Shown: positions 7,277-8,839 of the stretch, one piece after another
Layout: each line of letters starts with the position of its first letter
Numbering within the stretch: the stretch's first letter is position 1
Source: JBGTLW01 sp041743835
GTDB taxonomy: Bacteria > Planctomycetota > Phycisphaerae > Phycisphaerales > Phycisphaeraceae
DNA: 8,839 nt
Assembly (NCBI GenBank): GCA_041743835.1
Contig: JBGTLW010000115.1
Span: 1 to 8,839, forward strand
Direction: 5' to 3'
Translations under genes and position numbers: made by a program
The notes under the pieces: model-generated
Databases searched by the model: none
What the model was told of the DNA's origin: nothing
The model's input: only the letters and a program-made list of their open reading frames with translations

Positions 7277-7663
7277 ATGGCTCAGCCGGTGCTGGTGGAT
7301 ACGGACGTGATGATTGACTACCTGCGGGGTGTCGCGCCGGCGGTGCGATTCATCCAGGCCCATGCAGATCGGTTACCCCTGCCCGCAATCGTCGTCGGTG
7401 AGTTGTGTGCCGGGGTGCGGGATGGCGAGGAACGGGATGTGCTTGACGCCATGACCGCAGCATTGGACATCGTGCCTATCACCGCCAAGATCGCGGCCGA
7501 CGGCGGCCTGCTCAAGCGCGAATTCGGCAAGTCACATGACCTGAGCCTGGCCGATGCCATCATCGCCGCCACCGCAAAGCAACGCGACGCTGAGCTCGCC
7601 ACGCTCAACGTCAAACACTACCCGAAGTTCCCCCGCCTCAAGCCCGCCTACAAACGCAGCTAA
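7277..7663 (+). CDS. PIN-domain ribonuclease toxin, VapC family
   Basis: 128 residues, typical for VapC. VapC toxins are Mg-dependent RNases that cut tRNA or rRNA when freed from their antitoxin. Seen: VDTDVMIDYLRG at the N-terminus with metal-binding Asp8, GELCAG with Glu42, LADAIIAATA with Asp93, and the C-terminal ATLNVKHYPKFPRLK. In that last motif Asn111 stands where many PIN proteins have a fourth acidic residue. This variant is common in the 'NVKHYP' group, so the enzyme is probably intact. The ATG at 7277 is chosen because GGGGG at 7267-7271 gives a well-spaced Shine-Dalgarno. The upstream in-frame GTG at 7259 would add six residues not expected in the family. The target RNA cannot be read from sequence. 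Confidence 0.9.
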   Translation: MAQPVLVDTDVMIDYLRGVAPAVRFIQAHADRLPLPAIVVGELCAGVRDGEERDVLDAMTAALDIVPITAKIAADGGLLKREFGKSHDLSLADAIIAATAKQRDAELATLNVKHYPKFPRLKPAYKRS

Positions 7664-7692
7664 CGCCGATGGCAAAACCACGCCACCGGCCC

Positions 7693-7698
7693 TAAGAT
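7693..7698 (+). promoter_or_regulatory. -10-like hexamer in front of the GroES-like gene
   Basis: TAAGAT ends 6 nt before the second ATG (7705) of the GroES-like gene, with a weak -35-like TGGCAA 17 bp upstream at 7670-7675. A start at the usual distance would fall on or near that ATG, so the message could be leaderless; no Shine-Dalgarno is seen. The spacing matches that of the -10-like box before the tolC-like gene. Weak evidence. Confidence 0.3.
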
Positions 7699-7701
7699 TG
7701 G

Positions 7702-8022
7702 ATGATGGCTGAATCCACTACTAAATCCAAACTCGAAGTCGTCGAGCCCATCGGGGCCCGCGTGCTCATCCGCAAGGACGAGGACAAGAAGCAAACCAAA
7801 TCGGGCATCCACCTGCCGGACAAGATCGAGATCCCTACGCTCACAGGGCGTGTGGTGACGGTCTCGGCCGAGGTCTCGTCCGACGAGAAGTACCCGATCG
7901 CCCAGTACGACCGCGTGTTGTTCAACCCCAAGGGCGCTATCCCGGTGGACTTCGAGGGGGACAACAGGCTGTTTGTGGTGCCGATCGAGAACATCGTCGC
8001 GGTGTTCCGCAAGGCCGAATGA
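7702..8022 (+). CDS. Divergent stand-alone GroES (Cpn10) co-chaperonin
   Basis: 106 residues (105 if the second ATG is used), slightly longer than the usual 95-100. GroES caps the GroEL folding chamber as a heptamer. Seen: the opening strand EPIGARVLIRKDE (15-27), the mobile-loop region with SGIHLP (34-39) where typical GroES has GGIVL, GRVVTVSAEV (49-58), YDRVLFNPKGAIPVDFEGD, and the closing IENIVAVF. The roof loop is replaced by a short SSDEKYP segment. No groEL lies beside it: the toxin-antitoxin pair is upstream and a VKOR gene downstream. This suggests a paralogue in addition to a groESL operon elsewhere, but that is inference. The IHL tripeptide in place of IVL could alter affinity for GroEL. 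It lies in its own transcription unit or is read through from the toxin gene 38 nt upstream. Confidence 0.85.
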   Translation: MMAESTTKSKLEVVEPIGARVLIRKDEDKKQTKSGIHLPDKIEIPTLTGRVVTVSAEVSSDEKYPIAQYDRVLFNPKGAIPVDFEGDNRLFVVPIENIVAVFRKAE

Positions 8023-8113
8023 TCCACGCAACAAGGCTGATGCCAAGCCGACCCGTGCCACGCCGCGAAGCTGCGACACCACAACGCGGGTAGATTCCGG
8101 GGCAGCGGACCCG

Positions 8114-8839
8114 ATGACCGACTCAACGCACACAACCCCTTCTGTACCAGCCATGCGTGGTGGATGGTATGTGGCAGCGTTGGGCCTGACGCTGCTGGGG
8201 CTGGGGCTGTCGATCTATCTGACCCTCGCTTCACTGTCTGCCGCAGGAGCCGCGGGTTGTGGCCCGGGCTCCGGGTGTGCGCAGGTGCTGGGCAGCGATT
8301 GGTCCAGCGTGCGTGGTGTGCCCGTCGGGTTGTTCGCGGCCGTGACCTACCTGTTCATGCTCGGGGCGCTGCTCTGCCTGCGTCACCCAGCGTTCGCGGT
8401 GCGTCGAATAGCTGGGCTGTCTGCGGTCGGCGCGGCCGGGGCGATCCTGGCCGCAGCCGGATGGTTCACCTATCTTCAATCGGTGGAGTTGCAAACCTGG
8501 TGCATGTACTGCGTCGCCGCGCATGGCAACGGGATGGTGCTGGCGGCGCTGGTGCTGGGGGCCGCGGTCCGGCACGATGGTCGCGCGCTGCTGCTGGGGT
8601 TGCCCGTGGGCATGACGCTGGTGGTGGTGCTGGCTCTTGTGCAGATCAACACCCCCGCGACGGTGTACCGCCTGCCCGCGCCCGCGCAGGGCGATTATGA
8701 CCTACGCGATGCGGCCGGGAGGCGTGTCGGGCTGCTTGGCGGGCAGTTGGCACTTGACCTTGCGCACGAGCCGATGTCGGGCAACGCCGACGCGCGTTAC
8801 GTCGTCGCGTTGATGTTTGACCACGCGTGCCCGATCTGC
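8114..8839 (+). CDS. VKOR-family disulfide-forming membrane protein fused to a thioredoxin-like domain (3' end outside window)
   Basis: 242 codons are visible, without a stop. VKOR-family enzymes pass electrons from newly formed disulfides to quinone, and bacterial members are often fused to a DsbA/thioredoxin-like partner facing the periplasm. Seen: membrane segments near residues 18-41, 70-90, 98-120, 132-152 and 159-177; the loop Cys pair CGPGSGC (Cys49, Cys55) followed by the family-typical QVLGSDWSSVRGVPVG; the redox-centre motif CMYC (Cys130, Cys133); then after a linker the strand VVALMFDHACPIC, whose CPIC (239-242) is the thioredoxin-type active site, cut by the window end. The first four Cys positions nearly equal those I recall for the crystallised Synechococcus VKOR (50, 56, 130, 133). 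The ATG at 8153 is an alternative start that trims 13 polar residues. The gene lies 91 nt after the GroES-like gene, and a joint role in protein folding is possible but unproved. Confidence 0.9.
   Translation, partial: MTDSTHTTPSVPAMRGGWYVAALGLTLLGLGLSIYLTLASLSAAGAAGCGPGSGCAQVLGSDWSSVRGVPVGLFAAVTYLFMLGALLCLRHPAFAVRRIAGLSAVGAAGAILAAAGWFTYLQSVELQTWCMYCVAAHGNGMVLAALVLGAAVRHDGRALLLGLPVGMTLVVVLALVQINTPATVYRLPAPAQGDYDLRDAAGRRVGLLGGQLALDLAHEPMSGNADARYVVALMFDHACPIC

Noticed and set aside
8071..8096. TAGATT at 8091-8096 as a promoter for the VKOR gene
   Set aside because: No -35 hexamer at a usable spacing (the nearest candidate, CTGCGA, is only 14 bp away). A 6-base match alone is not enough.
7660..8154. 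Two overlapping minus-strand open frames (7660-8154 and 7692-8234) opposite the GroES-like gene
   Set aside because: No family resemblance, and the plus strand encodes a recognisable Cpn10 protein in the same place.
8164..8700. A 178-codon plus-strand open frame near the right end
   Set aside because: Its product is Arg/Gly/Ala-rich without motifs. The other frame, starting at 8114, gives a clean VKOR-family protein across the same bases.

Overview
The window is GC-rich and densely coded. It looks like ordinary chromosome of a free-living Gram-negative bacterium, most probably a planctomycete of the Phycisphaerae type. That placement is an inference. It rests on base composition, an outer-membrane efflux pair, a large leader-less GH35 enzyme, a divergent stand-alone GroES and a VKOR-thioredoxin fusion. 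There is no rRNA, marker protein or database match to prove it.

Left part (about 1-3968, minus strand): a three-gene operon transcribed leftwards. First comes a TolC-type outer-membrane factor with a possible lipoprotein leader. It overlaps by 11 nt the start of a MacA/HlyD-type periplasmic adaptor, which is followed 27 nt later by an NADPH-dependent FMN reductase. No inner-membrane pump (ABC or RND) is present in the window. A GC-rich stem-loop lies just past the reductase, near the left edge.

Centre (3969-6927): a 127-bp divergent intergenic region carries a promoter-like element for the rightward gene, overlapped by a two-part inverted repeat that may be an operator. The rightward gene encodes a 943-residue GH35 beta-galactosidase-type glycosidase. 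Both catalytic glutamates are visible, and there is an apparent 31-residue insertion just before the acid/base motif.

Right part (6928-8839, plus strand): a compact vapBC-like toxin-antitoxin pair (CopG/ribbon-helix-helix antitoxin, then a PIN-domain toxin), a stand-alone GroES-like co-chaperonin without a groEL beside it, and the first 242 codons of a membrane VKOR-family disulfide-forming enzyme fused to a thioredoxin-like domain. This last gene runs off the right edge exactly at its CPIC motif.

I find no CRISPR array, tRNA, rRNA, insertion sequence or phage gene. I see no clear undescribed multi-gene system. The most unusual items are the GH35 insertion, the symmetrical element over the GH35 promoter, the efflux pair whose third gene is a flavin reductase, and two -10-like boxes placed as for leaderless mRNAs.
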